DNA from: Rhynchonema sp. JSB1_4
Taxonomy: Eukaryota > Nematoda > Chromadorea > Monhysterida > Xyalidae
NCBI GenBank assembly: GCA_030248065.1
Contig: JASAMV010002292.1
Location: 1-64,000 of the forward strand
DNA: 64,000 nucleotides
Direction: 5' to 3'
Of the stretch, positions 44,375-54,905 are shown one piece after another. A model generated the notes under the pieces. The model did not search any database and was not told the DNA's origin. It was given only the letters and a program-made list of their open reading frames with translations. How positions within the stretch are numbered: position 1 is the first letter of the stretch; the number at the start of each line of letters is the position of its first letter. The position numbers and the translations under genes were made by a program.

Positions 44375-45321
44375 CCTAAATACTCAGAACAGTTCAGCTC
44401 CCTTTGTTCACTGCTTTGCCGGAAAATCACAGGAGTCAATGTATATATCTGGCGAACCCTGAGAATCACTTATTATGCTGGTTATCAAACGATAACTTTA
44501 TGGGTGCGTTTCACTGTCATAACAACCGGGTTGTTTATGCAGAGATTTAAGTTTGCGTAAATTAACGCGTAACGGACATCACGCAAAAATCATTGATATC
44601 GTAATTCAAAGACACAACCTTTTGTCATATTTATGTAATTTCGCAGACCGGAGACAAGACAGGGTCGGAAAAAATGATCGAAAAAGAAAACGTGCCACAT
44701 CGCATCCATCAGAAGTGGCAGACATATACTGTACAATAAGAAAGTTGGATGCACCCAGGTCCCCCCGACATTATGCATGATAACGCACTTTAAACCGGTT
44801 TTGCGCGCGAAAGTTTTCACTTTTTCGAGAACAGATAACATCAGTAGTATCAGAGATAGGTACAAGAAAGGTCGATCTTGACTTTCAGAAAACGTCTGCG
44901 GCCTTGCCCTTTAAAAAAACGTGCACTTTCACTATCATCACAAAACCACACTTTCCTTTGTGGCCGCATGCGCGCGCGAAAAAAGTCGTTTATCGCAGGT
45001 CAACATCGTCTAATTGTTGTTTAATGCACAGATTTTGCGGCGAAGGGATGTATGATTAACCCTTGATCTTGAATTATGAGTGCCCAGAATTGAATATATA
45101 ACATGGACTGTTTTACAATGGAAATTATTGTTTTGTGATGTCGCTAAAATAATTGTTCGGTTGCCCCTGCGGCAAGTCCATACCCGAACGCTCGAAGTAC
45201 GGAATTCAGTTTTCTAGTTTCGACTCTATTTGAATTATCCAGGTCATAACTTTTTGGCAATTGTCATTCGTAAAACACCTTTTCAGAAAAAGAACATTTC
45301 TCCAAACAATTAAAAACAGAA
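44375..45321. other. Intergenic, nothing recognised
   Basis: Upstream flank of the candidate exon at 45322. No other feature could be supported. Confidence 0.4.
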
Positions 45322-45412
45322 ATGCGTGGACAATTACTGATCGCAATTTGCGCCTGTCTGGCAAAGGACAGCGCGTCATTGACGAATGAGAACAACGGAG
45401 GAGATCTAATTG
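45322..45412 (+). CDS. Candidate first exon with signal peptide
   Basis: ATG opens a 30-codon frame MRGQLLIAICACLAKDSAS that looks like a signal peptide with a cleavage region after Cys/Ala residues, followed by a GTAAAC donor (phase 1). It could be the first exon of the gene at 46483. That gene's first firm exon needs phase 2 input, so at least one small exon would be missing between them. Confidence 0.35.
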
Positions 45413-46482
45413 GTAAACTTAAATCTATACTACTAAATCAGGAAGACGTATGTCTGTCTGTGGCCCCCTCCCTCGGAGGTGCGGACGGGTCAATTTTCAC
45501 GGGTAGCTTTGGGTATGCTAACGGTTCTTCGTGGGGGGTAGCCGGGTCGTAGGCACGGGTCCCGGCTAGTTTAACTCTAATGATGTTTTTTCACTGAATT
45601 CAAATTTTCGTGTCTATATACATGGTTTTCTTGTTCCAAAGCGGTACCATGAATCTATCATCGGTGTCGGGTGCCATTTGTTGTACGTATTTCGGCTTTT
45701 TCAACTTGGACCAGCGGCAAATGCCCTTTTTTGTTCATAATGTTCCAGTCAATAAACTTTCACAATCGTGCTACAGTAGGTGTCAGCCGCAGCCCTAATG
45801 GCTATGTATACTTCACTTCGAGCAATTACAGTTCATTTACAATACCTTTGCACGCAGTTGTGATTTGAAGCGTATCATCTCAATTCACATGACCACCATT
45901 GAAACAAGCCTCAGGCAATAGAAAATCCGAGTTGTCATAAAAGACATGGCTTTTTGCCCGAATTTTCCAATTGAAGTTTGTTTGCGGAACCGTGGCATAC
46001 AGGTAGAAACTTGTGCAACTCTGCCCGTTTCCACCTTCAGTGTTGGCGGCGCCGAGTGTCTGGGACGTGCATTACGCTGACTGGTTTCTACCACTAATCG
46101 AGTTCCAGATCGAATATGCGAAAACCATCAGGTAGACAATGAAAATTTCTTTGTTTGTTGAAAATATTTGGGTTTCTATTTGGTTTGCGCGGGAATTATG
46201 TCCGGACACGTGAAGTCTGATAGTGCGCTTAGAACGGAGGTACACTAGGTTTGGGGTCCCAAAGCAGTGTCTTCCTTCCCAGGTTTACATTGACACCATA
46301 CATACATACCATGAACCTCAACTAAGCAACCGTATGAAAGCGAAAATATCAAGCTGAGGAAAAGGCGTTAAGAAAATCAAACCGATTGGTTAGATCGACA
46401 CATAATGTACACAAACCACGAGAAATCGCTAAAACCAGAAACTTTACATCCACGACTAAACAAAACGTTGTAATTTTCACAG

Positions 46483-49135
46483 CAATTTCGACAACGTGGT
46501 TGTCTTGGCTGATAAACACACGCTGCCCTACTTGGATGGTCGATCGAATAAAGTCAAGGGCAAGCTGCCGGATGATATGTTGCTTGAGGCCGACATTTAC
46601 GACATTTGTCTCCGGGATTTCGCGCCGCTGGGAATCAGGGAACTCGCCAAGTATCCGTTCACGTTAGTAAATACGTTTGCGTTGTTATGAATCCTATGAG
46701 CAACCGCACCGTCACACATTTACGTGCGTCACCACACTGTGTTGGCTCAGTCGCAGGACTTGAGGTACATTTTTCGCAACTGCGCACTGACCAAGCATGG
46801 GCCACACAGGACCGGCCTGAACCGAACGACGCGTCACACTAGGCGCGCATACATCTTCAATTGGGGCGAGACACAGATTCTTGGGACAGCGCAGGGTCAG
46901 GCCTGAATTTTCAAATCAGGGAAGTTGCAGAGGCGAACTTGCCGAATGACTTAATTTGGCTGACTTTTTATTATCGAGCACGTGAGCTACACAACGACAA
47001 GGTTATGAAGAACACGGCTGGGTTAAAAAAAGAATGACAAACAATGTGACGAAACTCTGTTTATGAGTTTGCACGCGGTGATGTTACAGCCCAGCAATAA
47101 AATCTGCTGGTGGGGATTTTTGGAGGCAGATTTGCCAGAGGCGTTCGCACTGACGAGCCCTGGCGCCTCGGTCTGTCTGCGAAAGGCAGCATGAAACAGG
47201 CCAACATTTACTGCACTCAGTACTGTGTATTTCAACAACAAATGAGTCGTGTCATCGGAACTTTTGACCTCTGGGAATCGGGATGCTTGACACTGACGAG
47301 GTCCTGGGGCACCGTCGGGTGAAATCGGGAACCAAAAACACAATGCACCTAGTTCCAGAATCATTATGTCTTTTTTCACACAAAAAGGTCTCAAGACGGT
47401 CAGATTTTCTGCTCCAGCACCCACATGATGGACAAAATGGCAGCGAAGGCAATCGACGAGTCAATGAATCGATTCCTGAAGACGCACAACATCTGGCTGG
47501 ATCGAACTGAGGAGCAACTACATTTGAGTGGTGCCGATGTGATCGATAATGGAGTGTCGAGGGCGATTATTCACGATCAGGTGATGTTTCACAAATTGTT
47601 TTGTTGAGGGTTGGTTGCTTTTACTCCAAAATTTTCGACGCAGAATCCCGTGCCATACTCTTCCGTGGGCTCCAAATTCTTTACTGTTTATGGTCCTTTG
47701 TGGTTGGGAACGATTAATCGCGATGACAAGAGCGTGCTAGAGGTGAAACTGTAAAAACAGTCAATGATTATATAATATAACCGTTTATCATGTCATTACA
47801 CACATACTGTAAATAATCATAAAAGCAAGCTCACGTTGCTAGTATAATCACCCCCAACTTGTAATTCCCCGCTTGGGGGTCGTAAAGTCAAGTTCTTGTA
47901 TAAGACACCTCATGTACAACGTTTGTGGTTGAGTATATGATGACGTAAAGCCTTCTATGGAAGATCTACGCCTAAAAACACTCAATAATGACCAGTAACA
48001 GCCTGACAGAACTCCATTTTAGGGGTATTTTTTGTAACATTTTTTGAGATTTTGGGCAGCGCCCCAAAATAATACAGCCCCCCAAAAATAGAGCCCCCCC
48101 AAAAAATACAGCCCCCCTAAAAGGGGTCAGTGAAAAAATACAGCCCCCCTTGTATTTTAGGTTTTACGGTAACCTTGTATCACTGAACAGAGTTTATGCT
48201 CTGCACTCAATCCGAACAGTGAAACCTTTGGAGAATTCTGTTGACAAACTTCAAACACCATCGCCATTTGCTGCTTCATTCAGCCATGCACTTTGGGAAA
48301 AGCTGGTCCAGTTTCAGAATTGGCTTTTCTTTTTCTCAGGTTTAGGCTTGGGCTAAGGCTTAGGTAGACTTAGGCTTATCATTCGTTTTCTCACTCTCCC
48401 ATGAGCTGGACTAGCTTTTCCAAACACGCTTCAGTCGTACAAATTGTATTTTGTCAACGAGTATGTATGTGAATTCTTTCCCCCAAAATATACCCTGATG
48501 TTCCAAGGACCTCGAAGTGTTGCTGAAGAAGAAGTTCTACAACGAGGTCATGCTCGTAGACGTGCCGGATCTGGGTCAGAAGGGCAACGTGCACTTTGAG
48601 GGCACTTGTGGAATGTACACCACGCTGGTCAGGACAGACAGGTTGGGTTGGTTGCGTGTCGCTGGGGGCATCCTACAAAGAGGTGCCATATCGGTAACTC
48701 GAATGGGATAGTCACCATCCCCTTTCCACGAACCTCGTTCGCACTTACAGTATTATTCATAACTGATTCTTGGTCGTTTTTTCCTGCGGTGTCTGCTTGA
48801 CGAAAGGTCGCTGTTTCGTGCGAGAACAGCGAAAGACAGACAGTAACCACAGAGAACTCTGGGGAGGCTGGAAGCCGCAGCAGACTATCAGTTTCATGAC
48901 CCTCGGTTGCTTTGGCTCTGACGATGACTGAGTATAACTATAACAATATGTATGCTGAAAAAAGCCCGGGTTCTGATCAATCGCTCAAAAGATGGACTAT
49001 GGGTGTTTAGCGTTTCACTATACTTTGCAGCTACGTTTACGTGCCCGTTTACGGCAGCGACCCGGAGAACTGGGAGATGGGCCACTCAACAATGACCGAT
49101 AAGATTGTCATGCAGCTGGTCTCAGTCAATTCTGG
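46483..49135 (+). CDS. Unrecognised protein, five phased exons
   Basis: Exons 46483-46662, 47418-47580, 47644-47742, 48508-48641 and 49031-49135 join in phase (2, 0, 0, 2) to 227 residues with no stop. Typical stretches are NVVVLADKHTLPYLDG, LLEADIYDICLRDFAPLG, THNIWLDRTEEQLHLSG, NPVPYSSVGSKFFTVYGP, EVLLKKKFYNEVMLVDVP, EGTCGMYTTLVRTDSYVY and YGSDPENWEMGHSTMTDK. The product looks globular and mostly soluble; I do not recognise a family. Codon-level openness across five matching phases supports a real gene. A possible terminal exon 49207-49366 (phase-compatible, ending TGA) is Arg-rich and less convincing. Introns hold repeat R (47089) and MITEs at 47850 and 48288. Confidence 0.65.
47089..47229 (-). 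repeat. Dispersed repeat R, copy 2
   Basis: Reverse-complement match to 37440-37582, lying in the first resolved intron of the unknown gene. See the copy 1 entry for shared phrases. Confidence 0.75.
47850..48172. mobile_element. Left-truncated copy of the 4985-6243 element without nested insertion
   Basis: Begins within CCCCCAACTTGTAATTCCCC and continues TAAAGTCAAGTTCTTGTATAAGACACC, where the 4985 copy is split by an 829-bp insertion. It ends TTTTAGGTTTTACGG followed by TA. The words AATACAGCCCCCC and AATAGAGCCCCCC occur at the right end. Confidence 0.85.
48288..48429. mobile_element. 142-bp MITE of the 3690 family with TTAGGC interior
   Basis: Ends GCACTTTGGGAAAAGC and GCTTTTCCAAACACGC. 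Flanking nonamers TTCAGCCAT and TTCAGTCGT agree at 7 of 9 bases, again 9 bp. The interior holds degenerate TTAGGCTTGGGC and AGGCTTAGG units. Confidence 0.75.
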
Positions 49136-49909
49136 GTATATAATCTGATCTATATTAAATTTTTTCAGTTACTTTTGACAAAAATAATGATATAAAGACT
49201 TTTTAGACGACACGTAGTTCCGGTGAAATTGCCTCGCAGCGTCTGCAGTCGGGGTTTAGGGCTAAGGGCCCTCAGTTGGACCCTGAGGGGCTCGCAAGCG
49301 GATGCGATAGTGATGGCGGCAAGGTGGTCCGGTAGAAGAAGAACTCTGAAATTGTATCTGCAGTGATTTGTCTATTTATAAATTTTTGATGTGCATTGCT
49401 GGTCTCAAATTGAGCTGCGATTCTTGTCTTTCTGTACCAAAAATTTATGACGATCGATCTTTATGGTGACACACGAATTTGTGCGAAACTAGTGTCCGTT
49501 GCCGAACTTTCTTGTCAACCAAGCCTGTGGTTAATTATCGGCAGTTTGTGATCAACTAAACGTGAAATAAAATAATTTTTGGCATCAAGTTGCCAATTTG
49601 TGGAGCGCGTGCCAAAAGCAAACCAACACCATGCACATTCTCGCCCACACCATTGCGCAACTCAAACACATCAACTTGTAAATAAGCTACACGATTTTCA
49701 AAATATATAACAACATAATGAAAAATGTACATCAATGGATAAAAAATTTTCGGTTATGTTGTCGCGGCGAAAGAAATAGTTACATTTTATATATTCACGA
49801 AATACACAAGTCCGAACTGCACTGCAACTGAACATGCAACGTAAGATCACATATTATAAGCATTCACAAGCTGTTATCAGTCATGTGAGTGTTCTAAGCT
49901 CACATGCTG

Positions 49910-49949
49910 CCCAGTCACAACATTAGCCCACACAAAGTTGTCACAACAT
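49910..49949 (+). repeat. 40-bp perfect direct repeat, left copy
   Basis: Runs from CCCAGTCACAACATTAGCCC to GTTGTCACAACAT. The identical 40 bases recur at 50806-50845. The flanks differ at once on both sides. Confidence 0.9.
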
Positions 49950-50805
49950 CCTCCCCGCCACATATTGAGACTCAGACAAAACTGAATATGCACGTCTCAA
50001 ATGAATATTTCCAAAAGGGTGTGAATATGCATTCAATAATCACAATTATTGTCTACCCAACCAGTTCAGATGCCTTGAGATACCACAGGCTCTCAACGGA
50101 TCCAGCTGTGGCACTCCAAACTGTCTTTGGCCTCGGCCCGGTGTACGAATCCCAATCGGCCCAGTACCCTCTACCGCAGACAGCATGTCGGCTTGATATC
50201 TGATGCACAAGTCCACAGTGCAGAGCAGATTTACATGTAGCTGGTGCACGCCCGTGGTGCAGAGCAGCCAGTTTCGAAAATTCCGTTTGAACATTTGCCA
50301 GGTGCGCTTCGTGCGCTTCATTTCTGGTGGGTGACATCGCAGGGTTTCGACTCGACCATCGATTTCGTTGCAGTTCGTTGCGTTGACATATCACTCCACT
50401 ATTGCAGACCGGTTGCAGCATCGAATTGACTATTGAGTTGATGATGAGAGAAAGAGGCTGGTTGTCGATCGATAGACCAGTGTTGGAGTATTGTACTGGA
50501 GGTGAGACGGCTCTCCAGGAGTTGCAGCCAGTAGACGCGATCATTCCTCTCCCTCTCGACCAGCCATTGACGACGTTCCGAACACGATTCGATCAATTTC
50601 ACGCGACAGTTCAATGTTGAAATTCAATTTCAGGCCAAAGTTTCAGGAGCACGTCACAAAATGTGCTCTTTCCAGACTGCACTTCAGGCAGTACAAATTT
50701 GTGTGTCAGACCGCATAACAAGCGGCTGCACTACATGGGGACATTGGACTTCTTTTGCACAATTCACGATTGCCGCAGGTTCACTCGATCAGGTTATGCC
50801 ACACG

Positions 50806-50845
50806 CCCAGTCACAACATTAGCCCACACAAAGTTGTCACAACAT
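50806..50845 (+). repeat. 40-bp perfect direct repeat, right copy
   Basis: Identical to 49910-49949, same orientation, 856 bases further on. Confidence 0.9.
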
Positions 50846-51479
50846 ATGTTTAACACCGAAGATGACCCATACCCTGAAGCCTTGTTACAGGCAAGAACTG
50901 CTGTATTGACACACACGAATTCAAAGGAAGCAAATTATGTAGATTTGTGCAAAAATATAATTATATTCGTTGTGCAACACACGTTGCTCATCAAAACCGA
51001 CCATTTCTTCGTTCATGCTGCATCAGTTTGTTCGAATCATATCCGATCGGGGTTTATTGGAAAAAAATCCGAGTAATCCCCTGAAGAGGATTATTTGGGT
51101 TCATTTTTTTACTTTATAAAAGCAGATGCAAAAAACTCAAAGAATCTCCCCATGGTGGGATTAATCAGCATTCTCCGGGACTATTTTGACAGGTTTTTCT
51201 TTTTTGGGATATGGAGTGTCATTATCTTAGTGCGATCGGGCATGATTTCGGCAGCGTAGCTCCAATGAAGCTTATTTCGGATCGTTTGCTGCCACACGTA
51301 TTGAACAACACGCATACTGTTTAGAAACATGATCCGCTGAAAGCGTAAACACCCTGAACCTGCACATGCGACTGTCGGAAGTAGTCGTTGAAATTGTTTA
51401 TTGCTTCTCACTCGGTCCGTACACTCGCGTGATGAACAAAATGAGACAGATCGATCATGATCTTGGAACACTCCACCCA

Positions 51480-51795
51480 CGATTGGGCAAAAACAAAAGG
51501 ACGGCGTTTTCATAAAAAAACAACGTTTTTTTAAAACGTCTGTGTCGTTTTTCGTTTTTCTAAATCTTGAACTTCCTTGGTTTGTCCTGATTTTGCAAGG
51601 AATGTACCCAAATTTTTGTCCTGTTAGCAAATCGATAGGAAAGGGTTGGAACACGTTTATTTTAACCCACAACACACAGAATTACCCTGTTTAGCCGTTC
51701 TTTTGTCCTAAAACGCACCTTTTCAAAGATCTTTAGAGCTTAAAAACCGTTTTTTAAAACGAATTTTTGAAAAGAACCGTCGTTTTCCAACCCAG
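51480..51795. mobile_element. Diverged CAGGGTTGGGC-family MITE
   Basis: Left sequence GATTGGGCAAAAACAAAAGG and right CGTCGTTTTCCAACCCAGA are decayed ends of the 19413/61278 family. The interior retains TTTCGTTTTTCTAAATCTTGA and GGGTTGGAACACGTTTATTT. No target duplication. Confidence 0.65.
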
Positions 51796-52728
51796 ACTCC
51801 ACCTACATAACAGCACCATATTCGTTTGCCATGTGCTGGTCAGCTCTTGACAATTTACTGCTGTTCCACTGTTTGGTGGCAATGGACTTCAGAGAGGTTG
51901 GCTACCTTTGTTTGGAAGGGCTATGTATACTCTGACAATACTTTTGGGCGAAACTTTTCAAACGCGTTGCCTGATCCGTAAAGCGCACGCAGCTCGCGCA
52001 GCCAGCTGAGTTTCGTTGCATTTCGTAAATCATTACGTTAAACTTGTGTGTTGAGCGGCTGGCAGTCACGTGACCGGTACAGCTACAGTACCGGCACCGG
52101 GTGCAATTCTAGGCTGAAAGTTGAAGTCGCGTGTGCACGTGCGTCCGAAACAATGCAAAGTATAGGCAAAAGTCGAAGTAACTTCGCGTGCACGCACGTG
52201 TGCTGTTCAGTTTTATTCGCGCGCATCAGCCAGAATTCGGTTAAAAGGGATCACTTCAGTAATTTATGATAAAATTCGGCCTACACGAATGGATGATTAG
52301 GCCATATCGGTCCGCCCTGCGCCCTGAATCACAAAATAATATTGAATTTTCAGAACATTGCCATGTAGTATAACTGGTGTTTCGGGCACTATAAACAATG
52401 GTCAATAGAAAGAAAGAGTCATACGGAGATTTCCAAACACACCCTGTCCCCTCGCACCGAAACGTTTCCGAATCGAGTCACAGGGGCGGCTCTATTTTTG
52501 GGTAAATAATTTTTTGAAACAAAAAGGCGCCGATTTTCCACTTGTTTCCGAATAGCGACCCGGTGTGGTAAACGTCAATGACGTGCAAATTCATCCTGGG
52601 TCATCACGTGTCCGGTTTCTGCCCGAAGCCGCCCTGTTAAATCAGGTTCGATACCGGTGCCGGCCAAAGTGATTCATCATTCTTTTCGCTTCTTGTATCT
52701 TTCTTTTATCTGTTGTGTTTTTCAACAG

Positions 52729-54381
52729 GAACTGGTCATGGTCGCCTATCACATCGTTAGTTTCAACAGCTGGCTTTGGCATTGGTCGAAATCGTTCGAT
52801 TTGGGCTTCTTCCGAGATCAATGTTGGATTCTCACTCGCGTCTTCGTTGAGCTGCCCATTTGGCTGATTTTTATGATTTGCTATGCTGTTGGCAAACGCA
52901 GGTTTGCTCAGTTCGGGGTTGAACTGTATTCAGCGTTTTGCAATGAGATGTAAGTATGCAACTCAGCTTTCGCTGCTTCATTCAAGCTAATTGATTAGTG
53001 GTCCACGCAAATTGTCAATATGCTGGTCGTCAGAACAGACAACCCAACGCAGCGCTAAATGAGCGCAAGGAGACGCAGTATATTCTGGTGATAATGCACT
53101 TTGTAGGCATGGTCGGGTCGGAATTCGTCAGGGGTGCAACATGGGTTCGGCCATAGCTTGCGCGATTTCGTTTTTTTCTGCGAATTTATCAAGATAAACG
53201 TATGCTCACCCGTGAGCTGAGTGAACTGTTACGCTGGTCGAAATCACAGAAACAACGATATCGCAACGCAAGATATGGTCCAAAATATTGTACCCGCGAA
53301 CAAGCCCGACCCGACCATGTCTGCAAAGTTCATACCTGCCATGATGATAGGCAGAACAGATAAACTCGAGCATGCATGATATTGGCCTAAATTCTCGAAG
53401 GCGCAACCAAAAAAGATGATGACAACTTCCAGCTGGCTGACCTCATGAGTGCTTACGCGAACAGCAGCATTGTTTATCTCACGCATGTTTTGGGAAAAAA
53501 AGTGATTTACGCACCAGATGGGAGAGCGTATACACCAATACACTGATGCGCAACCGCTCCCGGTGGCGGTGGCGCTTTCGGGAATTTGGGCCAGATTGTA
53601 CTACGCTGACGAAATTTCACATTTCTACCTGGGGTCCAGGGGGCCCAAAGCTTGCGAGGCACACCCTGTGGCTGGGCCCTATGGGCCCTCTGGGCCCCGG
53701 CAGTTTGCCCGACGAAATGCGTGGAAGCCTTCACCCAAAAACCATTTGTTGCTCCATCTCTAATTTGATTATTGCAGTCCCTTCATCTACGGTCTATACA
53801 CGTGTCGTCATGTGCTACGCGCCGTGAGTGGTTTTGCGGTGACCATGCCATTTGTGGTCGACATTCACACCCCGACCCCGTACGGTTGGAGGTCGTTCGG
53901 TCACGGACTGATGTGGTTTTGGAGTTACTTAATTCTCAATGGCGGATTGCACTTTTTGATTGCGCTCGTCACAGTTAGACAGGTGATTCTTGACGGAATT
54001 TTGTTCTATGCAAACACACAGTTCAAAAACGTGAAGATTCCCGGAGAATGCCAAATAAAGTCCCCTGGCGGCTTGTTTGGTACATTTACCGGATTTGAGA
54101 CTTCCGGAAAAAATAATTTCGCAAATAAGCCCCCCTCTTGGTACGTATATATAATGTATATGAATATGAAACATTTGAAACATGAATATGAAAATATGAT
54201 AGCATATGAAACAATGTTGAAAATGACCGTGAACGGGAGCTTATTCGCAAAATCTCCCAAATAAGTCCTCACCCGGGACTAATTCGGGGGGGGGGGGAGC
54301 TGATTTGGCATTCTCCTGTAACTCCCTTTCTGCACACAGATCATCCTGCATCGACGAAATCGGCCCAATTCAGCCCGTTAG
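52729..54381 (+). CDS. Unrecognised multi-helix membrane protein, last three exons
   Basis: Exons 52729-52901, 53778-53982 and 54340-54381 join in phase (2, 0) and end in TAG; about 140 residues are visible. Hydrophobic segments include VFVELPIWLIFMICYAV, HVLRAVSGFAVTMPFVV, GLMWFWSYLILNGG and LHFLIALVTVRQ, so three to four helices rich in Trp, Phe and Tyr. A basic C-terminal tail HRRNRPNSAR follows. The acceptor before the first exon (TTTTTCAACAG) is strong, so more exons should lie upstream but I could not find them. No family is recognised. The last intron is largely one MITE (54043-54317). Confidence 0.62.
53518..53590 (+). repeat. Diverged dispersed repeat, copy 1
   Basis: The phrases TGATGCGCAACCGCTCCCG and TGGCGGTGGCGCTTTCGGGA recur with changes at about 60100-60150. 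Lies in an intron of the membrane protein gene. No ends can be defined. Confidence 0.55.
54043..54317. mobile_element. 275-bp MITE with GGAGAATGCC ends, copy 2
   Basis: Ends GGAGAATGCCAAATAAAG and CTGATTTGGCATTCTCC are inverted repeats. The words AAATAAGCCCCC and AAATAAGTCC are repeated. Fills most of the last intron of the membrane protein gene. No clear target duplication. Confidence 0.72.
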
Positions 54382-54905
54382 CGATCACAACAAGCCCCGC
54401 TGCCGACTGTGACTCGTCTACAGACCCATTATGCGGAATTCTCCAAATAGTTTATGCAGTATGTATAGCTTGTGACTGTCTTTGAGAGAATAGACATTTA
54501 CTTTCGTGTTACTCGTGACGTCTCAGTTTTCTATGCTGTCTTTTTCGTTTTTTTGGGTACCATCACTTTGCGGCGATAAGCCACGCGTGTGTTTTGATAG
54601 TATATGGCGTCGAATGAATTGAAACCCATTAATTATTGTGAAGACACCAAACCGAGTTCAGATTCGAAAAGACCGACTGTGGGTGGAATGAAAGGTTTTC
54701 AAACGGCAATACTGTGTCGTGCAAAAAAATACTAAAAACGTCTGTTTACCTTGATTCGATAATTTGGGGCATGATGTTGCATTTTGAATTTTATGTTGTA
54801 TGTGCATGATCTTTGGTAGTAAATCAGTCGCGGCGAAAAAAGACGTTGAATGCAAAAATCCCGAATAAAGATACATTAGCGCCTACAGCTATACACGGTT
54901 TCCAA
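54382..54905. other. Convergent 3' flanks of two genes
   Basis: Separates the stop of the plus-strand membrane protein gene from the stop of the minus-strand GGT gene. No other feature is seen, and no clear polyadenylation signal could be assigned for either gene. Confidence 0.45.

Larger units (their letters stand above)
49367..52728. other. Region between the two unrecognised genes
   Basis: Contains a perfect 40-bp direct repeat (49910-49949, 50806-50845) and a diverged MITE (51480-51795). Open frames such as that on the minus strand at 50053-50544 lack recognisable motifs. Upstream exons of the membrane protein at 52729 may lie here. Confidence 0.45.

Noticed and set aside
46724..46906. 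Extra exon in the unknown gene
   Set aside because: Exon 46483-46662 joins exon 47418-47580 directly in phase; this frame has no matching acceptor and is not needed.
50053..50544. 163-codon minus-strand open frame
   Set aside because: No recognisable motif, no splice partners and a composition like random intergenic DNA.
51181..51675. 164-codon minus-strand open frame
   Set aside because: It reads through the decayed CAGGGTTGGGC-family MITE, so the frame is an accident of the repeat.
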